From: CAVVAL01 sp963742725
GTDB lineage: Bacteria; Actinomycetota; Actinomycetes; Mycobacteriales; Cryptosporangiaceae
Length of the DNA: 64,000 nt
Direction: 5' to 3'
NCBI GenBank assembly: GCA_963742725.1
Contig: CAVUMX010000003.1
Span: forward strand, 1,178,001-1,242,000
The notes beneath the pieces are model-generated. The model ran no database searches. It was not told the origin of the DNA and was given only the letters and a program-made list of their open reading frames with translations. This document shows positions 24,189 through 32,630 of this stretch, one piece after another; the stretch's first letter is position 1; the number at the start of each line of letters is the position of its first letter. Both the position numbers and the translations under genes were made by a program.

Positions 24189-26126
24189 CTACGGGTGGCG
24201 GCGGAGGTTCTCGCGTTGAGTCGGGCCCGGTGTGGCGTCGGCGATCCACGGGCCTTCGACGGACGGATCCAGGATGCCGTCCTCCAGCCACGTGTACCGG
24301 CCGCCGAGCACGCGTTTGGCGAGCTGGCGGTCGACGTCGTCGGTGTTGCGCCACAGCCGGTCGAACAGTTCCTCGGTGCGCCGCCGGGACTGCTGGCAGA
24401 ACGCGTCGGCCAGCTCGTACGCGGCCTTGCCCTCGTCGCCGCCGGTGTCGGTGCGGATCATCTCGGCGCGGACGATCGCCGCGCTCATCGCGAACAGTTC
24501 GGCGCCGATGTCGACGATCCGGCCGAGGAAGCCCTGCTTGTACTCCATCTTCCCCTGCCACCGCGACATGGCGTAGAAGGTCTGCCGGGCGAGCTTGCGG
24601 CTGGACCGCTCGACGTAGCGCAGGTGCCGGGCGAGCGGCCCGAACTCGGAGTACGCGGTGGGTATCTGCCCGCCGCCGAACGCCAGCGTCGGCAGCCACT
24701 TGGCGTAGAAGCCGCCGGCGCGGGCGGCCGCGCGACCCTTGCGGCCGAGGCTCGCGTCCGGGTCGATGATGTCGCCGGCCACGGACAGGTGCGCGTCGAC
24801 GGCCTCGCGGGCGATGAGGAGCTTCATGATCTCGCTGGAGCCCTCGAAGATCCGGTTGATGCGCAGGTCGCGGAGCACCTGTTCGGCCGGGACGCCGCGT
24901 TCGCCGCGGGCGGCGAGGGAGTCGGCGGTCTCGTACCCGCGGCCGCCACGGATCTGCACGAGCTCGTCGGCGGCGAGCCAGGCGTGCTCGGACGAGTACA
25001 GCTTGGCGAGCGCCGCCTCGATCCGGATGTCGTTGGCGGCGTCGTCGGACATCTGGCTGGACAGGTCGAGGACCGCCTCCAGCGCGAACGCCGTGGCGGC
25101 GATGTAGGCGATCTTGCTGGACACCGCCTCGTGCTCGCCGACGGGACGGCCCCACTGGACGCGCTCGGTCGACCATTCGCGGGCGATCTTGAGGCACCAC
25201 TTGGCGGATCCGGCGCAGAGCGCGGGCAGCGACAGCCGGCCCGTGTTGAGCGTGGTGAGGGCGATCTTGAGCCCTTCGCCCTCACGGCCGATCCGGTTCT
25301 CGGCCGGCACCCGGACCTGGTGGAGCCGGGTGACGCCGTTCTCCAGGCCGCGCAGCCCGAGGAACGCGTTGCGGTTCTCGACGGTGATGCCCTCGGAGTC
25401 GGCCTCGACGACGAACGCGGTGATGCCGCCGCGCCGCCCCTCGGCCTTCGGCACGCGCGCCATGACGACGAGCAGGTCGGCGACGACGCCGTTGGTGGTC
25501 CAGAGCTTGACGCCGTCGAGGACGTAGGCGCTGCCGTCCTCGGTGGGGACGGCAGTGGTGTGCAGGCGGGCGGGGTCGCTGCCGACGTCCGGTTCGGTGA
25601 GCAGGAACGCGCTGATGTCCGTGCGGGCGCAGCGCGGCAGGAACTGTTTCTTCTGTGCCTCGGTGCCGAACATCTTGACCGGCTGCGGCACGCCGATGGA
25701 CTGGTGCGCCGACAGCAGCGCGCCGATCGCCGGCGACGCCGATCCGACCAGCATCAACGCCTTGTTGTAGTGCACCTGGGTCAGGCCGAGGCCGCCGTAG
25801 GCCTCGTCGATCTTCATCCCGAAGGCGCCGATCTCCTTGAGCCCGGCGAAGACCTCGTCCGGGATGCGGGCCTCGCGCTCGATGAGGCCGCCGTCGATCT
25901 TCGTCTCGCAGAACTCGCGGAGGCGCTGCAGGAACGCCTCGCCCTTGCTGTCGGCGTCCGTGCCGGGGCGTGGATGCGGGTGGATCAGGTCGAGCCGGAG
26001 CCGGCCGAGGAACAGTTCCTTGCCGAAACTCGGTTTCTGGTACGGGATGTCGCGAGCGTCTTCGGCCACCTTGCGCGCGTCGCGCTCGGTCACCGGTCCG
26101 GCAACATCTGGTTCCACTGCGGTCAT
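24189..26126 (-). CDS. Acyl-CoA dehydrogenase, long two-domain type
   Basis: This 645-aa FAD enzyme for the first step of beta-oxidation belongs to the long VLCAD/ACAD9-like group. FLLTEPDVGSDPA and LWTTNG are FAD contacts, and VQIRGGRGYE and RINRIFEGSSEIMKLLIARE mark the catalytic region. An extra C-terminal helical domain occupies about residues 430-645. The ATG at 26126 is chosen because GGGAGAG lies 6 bp before it; a GTG at 26138 is also in frame. It is divergent from the dioxygenase gene, with two palindromes between them. Confidence 0.92.
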   Translation of the reverse strand: MTAVEPDVAGPVTERDARKVAEDARDIPYQKPSFGKELFLGRLRLDLIHPHPRPGTDADSKGEAFLQRLREFCETKIDGGLIEREARIPDEVFAGLKEIGAFGMKIDEAYGGLGLTQVHYNKALMLVGSASPAIGALLSAHQSIGVPQPVKMFGTEAQKKQFLPRCARTDISAFLLTEPDVGSDPARLHTTAVPTEDGSAYVLDGVKLWTTNGVVADLLVVMARVPKAEGRRGGITAFVVEADSEGITVENRNAFLGLRGLENGVTRLHQVRVPAENRIGREGEGLKIALTTLNTGRLSLPALCAGSAKWCLKIAREWSTERVQWGRPVGEHEAVSSKIAYIAATAFALEAVLDLSSQMSDDAANDIRIEAALAKLYSSEHAWLAADELVQIRGGRGYETADSLAARGERGVPAEQVLRDLRINRIFEGSSEIMKLLIAREAVDAHLSVAGDIIDPDASLGRKGRAAARAGGFYAKWLPTLAFGGGQIPTAYSEFGPLARHLRYVERSSRKLARQTFYAMSRWQGKMEYKQGFLGRIVDIGAELFAMSAAIVRAEMIRTDTGGDEGKAAYELADAFCQQSRRRTEELFDRLWRNTDDVDRQLAKRVLGGRYTWLEDGILDPSVEGPWIADATPGPTQRENLRRHP

Positions 26127-26160
26127 GGGCTCTCCCACCGTCGCACTTGGTGCCGACAGG

Positions 26161-26187
26161 CTACTCCTCAGTAGTTACCCGCGGGTA
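26161..26187. promoter_or_regulatory. Two palindromes upstream of the acyl-CoA dehydrogenase
   Basis: CTACT-CCTC-AGTAG (26161-26174) is directly followed by the 12-bp palindrome TACCCGCGGGTA (26176-26187), 35-61 bp before the dehydrogenase start. Symmetric sites of this size suggest binding by a TetR-type fatty-acid regulator. The regulator is not encoded next door. Confidence 0.5.
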
Positions 26188-26260
26188 GTACCCGAAACAT
26201 TTCTCAGATCGCTCCCAGAAACCGGGTGCATGCTCGGGGAACGACAGCGAGGAGCACGAG

Positions 26261-27022
26261 ATGACCACCCAGATCAACCGGCGCGGCGCCCTGGCAGCGC
26301 TCGGCAGTGTCGGCATCGGCGCCTTGCTCGCGGCATGCGGCCGCAGCGACAGCGATCCGACGACGAGCGCCGAGGTGCCCACCACCAGCGGCGGCACCGC
26401 CACCGTCTCGCCGCAGACGACACCGAGCCCGGCGACGTCCGACCTGTTCGCGGGCGCCGCGAGCTGCACGGCGACCCGCGAGCTGACCGAGGGCCCGTAC
26501 TACTTCGACGCCGACTCGATCCGCAGCGACATCCGGGAGGATCGTCCCGGCACGCCGCTGCGGCTCGCCGTGCGGGTGCAGAGCACCGACAAGTGCGCGG
26601 CCGTCCCGAACGCGGTGGTGGACATCTGGCACTGCGACGCGGCCGGCGTGTACTCCGGTTTCGAGTCCGCCTCGCGCGGGAACGGCGGCCGGGGCCGCAC
26701 AGATGAGGAGAAGTACCTGCGCGGTGCCCAGGTCACCAACGCCGAGGGCATCGTCCAGTTCATGACCGTGTACCCGGGCTGGTACGGCGGCCGGACGGTG
26801 CACATCCACGTGAAGATCCACGTGAACTCGGAAGAGGTCCTGACCACCCAGTTCTTCTTCGACGAGAAGGTCACCGCCGCCGTGTACGCGAAACAGCCGT
26901 ACGCGGCCAAGGGCGAGCAGGACCGGAAGAACAGCGACGACGGCATCTTCGAGGACAACCTGATCCTCACGCTGTCGAAGGACGGCGACGGCTACCTCGG
27001 CGTCATGACCGTCGGGGTGTGA
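26261..27022 (+). CDS. Exported intradiol ring-cleavage dioxygenase, Tat lipoprotein
   Basis: This 253-aa protein has a twin-arginine signal (NRRGALAALG) and a lipobox LLAAC with the lipidated Cys near residue 26. A Ser/Thr-rich linker and a catechol-dioxygenase-like beta-sandwich follow. The Fe(III) ligands are visible: Tyr in VDIWHCDAAGVYSG and Tyr, His, His in YPGWYGGRTVHIHVKIH. Secreted members of this family may attack lignin or humic catechols; the substrate is unknown. GAGGAG lies about 8 bp before the ATG. Confidence 0.92.
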   Translation: MTTQINRRGALAALGSVGIGALLAACGRSDSDPTTSAEVPTTSGGTATVSPQTTPSPATSDLFAGAASCTATRELTEGPYYFDADSIRSDIREDRPGTPLRLAVRVQSTDKCAAVPNAVVDIWHCDAAGVYSGFESASRGNGGRGRTDEEKYLRGAQVTNAEGIVQFMTVYPGWYGGRTVHIHVKIHVNSEEVLTTQFFFDEKVTAAVYAKQPYAAKGEQDRKNSDDGIFEDNLILTLSKDGDGYLGVMTVGV

Positions 27023-27038
27023 CCACCCGCCCACCCGT

Positions 27039-27815
27039 CTACTCGTCGACGAGGAGCTTCTCGCGGAGCTGCGCGAGGGTCTGCGCGAGCAGCCGGGAGA
27101 CGTGCATCTGCGAGATGCCGAGCTGTTCGGCGATCTGCGACTGGGTCATGTTGCCGAAGAACCGCAGGATGAGGATGCGGCGCTCGCGCGGCGCGACCTG
27201 CTTGAGCAGCGGCTGCAGCGACTCGCGGAACTCGACGCCCTCAAGGGCCTTGTCCTCGTCGCCGAGGGTGTTTGCCAGCGACGGAAGGCTGTCGTTGCCG
27301 CGCACCGGGTCTTCGAGCGAACTGCTGCGGTAGGCGTTGGCGGCCTGCAGACCTTCGAGGACGTCCTCGCGGGAGATGCCGAGGTACTCCGACAGCTCCG
27401 AGGCGGTCGGCGCGCGCCCGTTGCGCTGCGACAGTTCGGCGACGGCGGAGTTGAGCGAGAGGTGCAGCTCCTTGAGCCGCCGCGGGACGCGCACCGCCCA
27501 GCCGTGGTCGCGGAAGTGGCGCTTGATCTCGCCGACGATCGTCGGGACGGCGTAGGACAGGAACTCGACGCCGCGTTCGGGGTCGAAGCGGTCGACGGAG
27601 TTGATCAGGCCGACGGTCGCGACCTGCACGAGATCTTCCAGGGGCTCGCCACGGTTGTTGAACCGGCGCGCGAGGTGCCGCGCGAGCGGTAGGTGCATCG
27701 TGACCAGTTCGTCGCGGACCGCCTGGCGGCGGGGTGTGTCCTCGGTGAGAGTGACGAACTCCGTGAAGAGGGCCTGGGCCGCCGTGGGCTCCGTGTCGCG
27801 GGGCTCCTCGGTCAC
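27039..27815 (-). CDS. sigF: RNA polymerase sigma factor, SigB/SigF family
   Basis: This 258-aa group 3 sigma factor works in general stress or sporulation. Region 2 includes DLVQVATVGLINSVDRFDP and EFLSYAVPTIVGEIKRHFRD, region 3 starts LSLNSAVAEL, and region 4 has the HTH MTQSQIAEQLGISQMHVSRLL. The GTG at 27815 overlaps the rsbW stop (GTGA), which decides the start. The order rsbW-sigF equals usfX-sigF of mycobacteria. It is held off by the anti-sigma factor until partner switching frees it. Confidence 0.94.
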   Translation of the reverse strand: MTEEPRDTEPTAAQALFTEFVTLTEDTPRRQAVRDELVTMHLPLARHLARRFNNRGEPLEDLVQVATVGLINSVDRFDPERGVEFLSYAVPTIVGEIKRHFRDHGWAVRVPRRLKELHLSLNSAVAELSQRNGRAPTASELSEYLGISREDVLEGLQAANAYRSSSLEDPVRGNDSLPSLANTLGDEDKALEGVEFRESLQPLLKQVAPRERRILILRFFGNMTQSQIAEQLGISQMHVSRLLAQTLAQLREKLLVDE

Positions 27816-28222
27816 GTGACCGTCCCGGCGCGCCGCTTGAAGAGTTTCACCGTCACGAGCCCGTCGCCGTCGGCCTCGGTGTCGACGGTGTCGACCAGCG
27901 CGGTCAGCACCCGCCACCCGAAGGTGTCACGGGCCGGCGGCTTGCCGTCGGTGGTGCGCGCCGCGGCGACGACGGACAGCGCCTCCGGCCCGAGGTGGAA
28001 CGCGCAGATCAGCTGGCTGTTCTTCTCGGCGCGGGCGACGAGGCCGGCGCACGCCTCGTCGACGGCCATCCGCAGGTCGGCGACCTCGTCGAGATTGAAG
28101 TCGAGCCGGGCCGCCAGATCCGCGGTGAAGGTGCGCAGCACCGGCAGGTGGTTGGGCGCGGCAGGGAGGCGTACCTCGATGACCTCGCCCTCCGTGGCCG
28201 TTGCCGCGATCGGTTCCTGCAC
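27812..28222 (-). CDS. rsbW: Anti-sigma factor, RsbW-type serine kinase fold
   Basis: This 136-aa GHKL ATPase-fold protein binds the adjacent SigF. The helix DLRMAVDEACAGLVARA is the N-box region, and DTFGWRVLTALVDTV is the lid/G2 region. The start is a GTG preceded by AGGTG 6 bp upstream; the frame is open further 5' but overlaps intergenic DNA. As in mycobacterial UsfX the ATP-site motifs are weakened, so kinase activity may be poor (inference). Confidence 0.88.
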   Translation of the reverse strand: MQEPIAATATEGEVIEVRLPAAPNHLPVLRTFTADLAARLDFNLDEVADLRMAVDEACAGLVARAEKNSQLICAFHLGPEALSVVAAARTTDGKPPARDTFGWRVLTALVDTVDTEADGDGLVTVKLFKRRAGTVT

Positions 28223-28260
28223 GGGGCTGCACCTCGTCGTTTCGGTCGTGTTCGAAGGGT

Positions 28261-28313
28261 GGCGGGCCTCCACCTCGGCTGACGCTATCGTGCGCCGACC
28301 GCGGAGGCCCGCC
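28261..28313. terminator. 11-bp hairpin between the SRPBCC gene and rsbW
   Basis: GGCGGGCCTCC (28261-28271) is complementary to 28303-28313 with a 31-nt loop. It lies just downstream of the SRPBCC gene stop on the minus strand and upstream of rsbW. It probably ends the former transcript, and no T-run is present. Confidence 0.5.
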
Positions 28314-28328
28314 CAACCCACCTGATGG

Positions 28329-28790
28329 TTAACCGGGCGGACGTTCCACATCGCCGCGCCAGCCGCCGCTCTCGAGGCCGCGCTCTTCGATGAACTGCTT
28401 GAAACGCTCCAGGTCACCGGCAACGCGGCGCTGGACGACACCGGTCAGGTCGCCGGCCTTCTCGACCGCGCCCTCCGGCTCGAAGTCCAGCTGCAGCATC
28501 ACCTTGCTGCGGCCTTCGCCGAGCCGGTGGAACGTGACGACGCCGGCCTGGCGGGGACCGTCGATCGTGTGCCAGGCGATGCGCTCGTCCGGGTGCTGCT
28601 CGGTGATCTCCGCGTCGAACTCACGCTCGACGCCAGCGATCTTCGTGTACCAGTGCGTATGCGTCGGGTCCACCTGGGTGACCCGCTCGACGCCCTCCAT
28701 GAAGTTCGGGAAGGACTCGAACTGCGTCCACTGGTTGTATGCCGTGGATACCGGCACATCGACTTCAACGGACTTCTGGATCGTGCTCAT
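28329..28790 (-). CDS. SRPBCC-family protein
   Basis: This 153-aa START-like fold protein (polyketide cyclase/dehydrase type) opens with SVEVDVPVSTAYNQWTQFESFPNFM, followed by ERIAWHTIDGP and TFHRLGEGRSKVMLQLDFEPEG. Such domains bind hydrophobic ligands. In actinomycetes this subtype is often stress-induced and near sigma-F-type genes, as here, and a possible SigF-type promoter precedes it. There is no catalytic assignment. Confidence 0.85.
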   Translation of the reverse strand: MSTIQKSVEVDVPVSTAYNQWTQFESFPNFMEGVERVTQVDPTHTHWYTKIAGVEREFDAEITEQHPDERIAWHTIDGPRQAGVVTFHRLGEGRSKVMLQLDFEPEGAVEKAGDLTGVVQRRVAGDLERFKQFIEERGLESGGWRGDVERPPG

Positions 28791-28828
28791 CTCGCTCCTC
28801 TCCCTCGGCTTGTTGGTGCACTACTGGG

Positions 28829-28854
28829 CTACCCGGGCGCTTCTGGCGCTACAC
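28829..28854 (-). promoter_or_regulatory. Possible SigB/SigF-type promoter of the SRPBCC gene
   Basis: On the minus strand GTGT (28854-28851) is followed after 16 bp by GGGTAG (28834-28829), about 38 bp before the start codon. This is close to the GTTT-N15/17-GGGTA pattern of SigF-family promoters. One -35 base differs, so this is suggestive only. Confidence 0.35.
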
Positions 28855-28904
28855 GTGACACATGCCATGTTTGAGCCGGACCCGTTTCGAGGAACCCCAC
28901 GCAC

Positions 28905-30113
28905 GTGGAGATCGCAATGGTGTCCGGACACGCCAGTCCGCTCGCCGCGCCGGGATCGGCCGGCGCGGACGGGCAGCACGTCCACGTCGCCGGACTCGCG
29001 GGGGCGCTGGCCGCGCAAGGTCACCGGGTGACCGTGTACACGCGGCGCGCGGACCGTCGGGTCCCGGAGGAGGTGGTTCTCGACGGGTACCGCGTCGTGC
29101 ACATACCGGCGGGGCCTCCCGAGCAGGTGACACGCGAGAGCCTCCTGCCGCACCTGCCGGAACTCACGCACGCGCTCGCGAAACGGTGGCGGCGCTTCCC
29201 GCCCGACGTCGTGCACGCCCACTTCTGGATGTCCGGGATGGTCGCACTCGCGGCCACCCGCGACGTCGACGTGCCGGTCGTGCAGACGTTCCACGCGCTG
29301 GGTACCGTCCGGCGGCGCTACCAGCAGAGCCACGACACCAGCCCGCCCGGCCGGGAACGGGCCGAGCAGGCGATCGGGCAGACCGTGGCGCGGACGGTGG
29401 CGATGTGCACGGACGAGGCGCACGAGCTGGTGCGCATGGGCATCCCGCGTGGGGGAGTGGCGGTCGTCCCGAGCGGCGTCGACCTGGACCGGTTCCAGCC
29501 GGACCACAGCCGCGCCCCCGGCACCCGGCCACGGATCGTGGCGGCCGGGCGGCTCGTACCGCGCAAGGGGTTCGACCAGCTGATCCGGGCGCTGCGCGCG
29601 CTGCCGGACGCCGAGCTGGTGATCGCCGGCGGGCCGGTAGGCGGTGGCCCCCTCGACCGTGACCCGGAAGTGAAACGGCTCCGTGCCCTGGCTCGGCGGC
29701 TCAAGGTCCGCGACCGCGTGACGCTGCTGGGTGCGGTAAGCCGGGACGAACTTCCGGACGTGCTGCGGTCGGCGGACGTCGTCGCGTGCGCCCCCTGGTA
29801 CGAGCCGTTCGGGCTGGTGCCGCTGGAGGCGATGGCGTGCGGTGTCCCGGTCGTCGCGACAGCGGTCGGCGGGATGACCGACACGGTCGTCGACGACGTG
29901 ACCGGGCTGCTGGTGCCGCCGTACCAGCCGGCCGCGCTCGCCCACGCCCTCGGACAGGTCCTCGGTGACCAGGTGCTGCGCGACGCGCTGGGCATCGCCG
30001 GCGCGGACCGGGCGCGGTCCCGGTACGCGTGGGACCGGGTCGCCACCGACACCGTCCGGGTGTACGAGGCGGCCGGCGCCGAGGCGGGACATGCCGCGGC
30101 TGCGGCGCAATGA
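28905..30113 (+). CDS. Glycosyltransferase family 4
   Basis: This 402-aa GT-B retaining glycosyltransferase has an N-terminal acceptor domain with AGADGQHVHVAGLAGALAAQ and VVHAHFWMSG. The C-terminal donor domain has VAAGRLVPRKGFDQLIRAL and the nucleotide-sugar site WYEPFGLVPLEAMACGVPVV. It resembles MshA/PimB-like enzymes of actinomycetes, but acceptor and donor are not readable. It starts at GTG. Its 3' end overlaps the start of a decayed topoisomerase IB gene by 22 bp. Confidence 0.92.
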   Translation: MEIAMVSGHASPLAAPGSAGADGQHVHVAGLAGALAAQGHRVTVYTRRADRRVPEEVVLDGYRVVHIPAGPPEQVTRESLLPHLPELTHALAKRWRRFPPDVVHAHFWMSGMVALAATRDVDVPVVQTFHALGTVRRRYQQSHDTSPPGRERAEQAIGQTVARTVAMCTDEAHELVRMGIPRGGVAVVPSGVDLDRFQPDHSRAPGTRPRIVAAGRLVPRKGFDQLIRALRALPDAELVIAGGPVGGGPLDRDPEVKRLRALARRLKVRDRVTLLGAVSRDELPDVLRSADVVACAPWYEPFGLVPLEAMACGVPVVATAVGGMTDTVVDDVTGLLVPPYQPAALAHALGQVLGDQVLRDALGIAGADRARSRYAWDRVATDTVRVYEAAGAEAGHAAAAAQ

Positions 30114-30450
30114 CCTGACGACGCCCGGGATCACTCGCCGCCGGCACGGGCGCGGGTTCGCCTACCGGTCGCCGGACGGCGGGCGGATCTCCGGCGCCGA
30201 CCTCGACCGGGTCGCGGCCAGGTGATCCCAGCGTGCCGGTACCTCGGTGACCGCGCGGCGCCGGACGGTGCGGCGCGCGTACTGCGAGGTGGCGGAGTAA
30301 CTGGGGAACACGCCGGCGGTCCGCCGCTCGTCCTATGTGGATCCCCGGGTGGTCGACCGGTACGAGGACGGGGTCACGGTCGCGGGGGCGCTCCGCCGGC
30401 TGGGGGAGGATGCGGGGCCGGGTCAGCTCGCGACCCAGGGCGCGCCGGAC
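30092..30450 (+). pseudogene. DNA topoisomerase IB remnant (internal deletion, frameshift, nonsense)
   Basis: From the ATG at 30092 the frame reads PRLRRNDLTTPGITRRRHGRGF and PDGGRISGADLDRV, the conserved N-terminus of actinobacterial topoisomerase IB. It then shifts frame at about 30223 (VIPA follows in another frame). Roughly 200 residues with the catalytic domain are missing. The sequence resumes as VTARRRTVRRAYCEVAE, a TAA where Tyr is expected, then LGNTPAVRRSSYVDPRVVDRY, the normal C-terminus. Three independent lesions show it is dead. Confidence 0.82.
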
Positions 30451-31212
30451 CTGTGCTGGCCAGCCCGATCCACTGCCCCGACCGGACCGGACCCGTGGGG
30501 TCGGCCACCGGGTAGTGCCGCACCGTGGCGACCGGCACCGCCGCCCACGGTGCCACGGCACCGGCCGCCTGGGCCATGACTGCCGCGAGCACACCCGCGT
30601 CGACCGGATCGCCGAGCGTGCGGGCCAGGTCGGCGAGGCAGACGGCGCCGAGGGCACGGTCGCCGGCGGCGTGTGCGGCGTGCAGGGCGGCGCGGTAGTG
30701 GCGCTGGGCCGGCCCGGTGTCGAGGGCGGCACCCTCGAGGGCGGCACTGTCGAGCGTGGCGCTACCGGTGGCGCCGCTGAGGGTGGCGCCGCCGAGGTGG
30801 GCCAGGTCGGCGGCGGTGAGGAACAGGCGGCGCGCGATGCCGGCCGTGAACGACGCCTCGGTGAGAAGCGTCGCGACGAGCCGCAGCTCCGCCCGGACTA
30901 CCGCGATGAGCGTGTCGCCGGACACCTGGCCGTCGAGCGCGCGGAGCACGGCGGCATGCCGTTCGATCCGGCCGATCGTGTCGTCCTGGATGTGGAGGGT
31001 GTCGCGGACCATGCCGGTGAGGCGGCTCGGCGGGGCGTGCAGCCAGCTGGTCGCCAGCGCGGTGAGCGCCGGGCCGTCCAACAGCGGCTCACCCAGCTCA
31101 CCGGGCCCGTGCCGCTGGGCTCGCCGGGCTCGGCTGGCCAGCCGGGCTCGTCGGAGAGGACCCGGTCGATGGCCGCGAGCGCGCCGGTCGGCGACCAGTC
31201 CAGCGTGTCCAT
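30374..31212 (-). pseudogene. Remnant of an XRE/TPR-type regulator
   Basis: The minus strand carries MDTLDWSPTGALAAIDRVLSD, then after a frameshift near 31110 GEPLLDGPALTALATSWLHAPPS and a helical region ending RALGAVCLADLARTLGDPVDAG. This is the TPR-like C-terminal body of Streptomyces-type XRE regulators. The N-terminal HTH is absent, the frame is broken, and the 3' end runs antisense into the topoisomerase remnant. Alanine-rich micro-repeats (AALEGAALD type) lie near 30740. Confidence 0.6.
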
Positions 31213-31284
31213 GCGCGCCCCTCCCGCCCGGCGCTGGTGATCGCTCGGCGCCGGTGATCGAGGAGAGGCTACGGCGCGCGTGCG

Positions 31285-31731
31285 TCAGTTCCGGACGGGT
31301 CGGTGATCCCGCCTGGCCTGATGGTTCGTGTACTTGCGGGCCGCGAACGCGTGCGCTTCGGCCAGCAGTGTTCGGACGGTGTCCAGCGTCGCCTCGCCCG
31401 GATTCACCACGGACACCCAGTGCTGGGAGGCGTAGGTCGGATGCGGCATGACGGTGTCCACGGCCGCATGGTCCGGCGCCGGCGCCGTGCCGAACATCGC
31501 GGTGTACGTGGCCTTGGTCAGCCCGATGTTGAGCCGGTAGGCACCTGGCCTGTCGAGGTTGGAGACGTTGTCGTAGTGATCGCCCGTCACGGTCGTCGCG
31601 AACGGGATCTGACGCTCGGCGGGGAGATCGCCGTCCGGGTCGTACAGGAAGAACGTGTCGTCGGAGCTGTCGACGGCGTTGACCCCGTCGAAGGACTCGC
31701 GAATGTACCGGTTCATTTCGTCGGCATCCAT
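31285..31731 (-). CDS. DUF6194 family protein
   Basis: This 148-aa actinobacterial protein opens with MDADEMNRYIRESFDGVNAV and contains DDTFFLYDPDGDLPAERQIPFATTVTGDHYD, RPGAYRLNIGLTKATYTAMFG and TYASQHWVSVVNP. These match the DUF6194 family. Its function is unknown; no signal peptide or membrane segment is present. It sits divergent from the MerR regulator, with an A/T-rich gap between. Confidence 0.82.
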   Translation of the reverse strand: MDADEMNRYIRESFDGVNAVDSSDDTFFLYDPDGDLPAERQIPFATTVTGDHYDNVSNLDRPGAYRLNIGLTKATYTAMFGTAPAPDHAAVDTVMPHPTYASQHWVSVVNPGEATLDTVRTLLAEAHAFAARKYTNHQARRDHRPVRN

Positions 31732-31819
31732 GCTTCAATTTTCTCATTGAAGTGCTATTAGAGACTTTGCCGGGAAGCCTCGACAGGCATCGCGGAGAAC
31801 CCTCAAATATGCTGGCAAC
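31732..31819. promoter_or_regulatory. Divergent promoter region DUF6194 / MerR
   Basis: The first 30 bases (31735-31765) are unusually A/T-rich for this genome. TATGCT at 31808-31813 ends 6 bp before the MerR GTG, the leaderless pattern. No long palindrome typical of MerR operators was identified. Confidence 0.45.
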
Positions 31820-32551
31820 GTGGGTGAGCGACGGTGGCGGCTGGTCCAGCTGGCCGAGATGGCAGGGATCACCGAGCAGCAGGTACGCAACTACCTGGCC
31901 GCGGGGCTGCTCCCGCCCGCCGAGCGCGCCGCCAACAACTACCGGATCCTGACCGACCACCACGCCGAGGCGCTCCGCACGGTGCGCGTTCTCGCCGCCG
32001 GTCACGGCTGGTCGCGCGCTCGCACGATCCTCAGCGCTGTCCACGACGGCGACATCCCCGCCGCCCTGGCCGCCGTCGACGAGAGCCACGCTGAACTCGC
32101 CCGCGAACGCGCCACCATCGCCGTCGCCACGCACGCCTTCACCCAGGTGGCGGACGGCGTGGCGGACGGCGTGGCGGACGGCGCCGCCCCTGCCACGCGG
32201 CGCCAGGCCCGCATCGGCCAGGTCGCCGCCGACACCGGCGTTCGTACCCCGGTCCTACGCCTGTGGGAGCGGCGTGGACTCCTGCAACCCCAACGGCACC
32301 CGACCAACGGCTACCGCCTCTACGGTCCGGCCGAGCGGCGCGCCGCCCACCTCGTCGCCGTCCTGCGCGCGGGAGGCTTCACCTTTCCGATCATCGACGC
32401 CGCCATCGCGACGATGCGCGCCAGCGGCAGCCTGGAACATGCCCTCGCCCACCTGTCGCGGCGCGATGAGCAGATCCACCAGCTCAGCCTCCGCCGCCTG
32501 CAGGCATCAGCCGCGCTGCACACCTACCTGACCAGGTACTACCCGGAGTGA
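31820..32551 (+). CDS. MerR-family regulator with two HTH domains
   Basis: This 243-aa protein carries two winged-helix MerR domains. One is at about residues 5-70 (RLVQLAEMAGITEQQVRNYLAAGLLPP). The other is at about 135-200 (RIGQVAADTGVRTPVLRLWERRGLLQPQR, then NGYRLYGPAERRA). The linker contains the micro-repeat VADGVADGVADGAA, encoded by a tandem 12-bp unit around 32150-32183. Two MerR domains in one chain, as in TioE-like regulators, suggest it binds as a monomer or recognises unusual sites. The ligand is unknown. Confidence 0.87.
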   Translation: MGERRWRLVQLAEMAGITEQQVRNYLAAGLLPPAERAANNYRILTDHHAEALRTVRVLAAGHGWSRARTILSAVHDGDIPAALAAVDESHAELARERATIAVATHAFTQVADGVADGVADGAAPATRRQARIGQVAADTGVRTPVLRLWERRGLLQPQRHPTNGYRLYGPAERRAAHLVAVLRAGGFTFPIIDAAIATMRASGSLEHALAHLSRRDEQIHQLSLRRLQASAALHTYLTRYYPE

Positions 32552-32630
32552 GCGGGTCAGGGTGAGCCGTCCGCGTGACTGGTCCGTATTACCCGGGGAC
32601 GGTAGCCGATGCGACAGGTGCGAGGTCACG

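Noticed and set aside
31795..31812. Second copy of the fabG-inhA palindrome near 31800
   Set aside because: Only a short ACCCTCAAA stretch is shared and there is no inverted partner.
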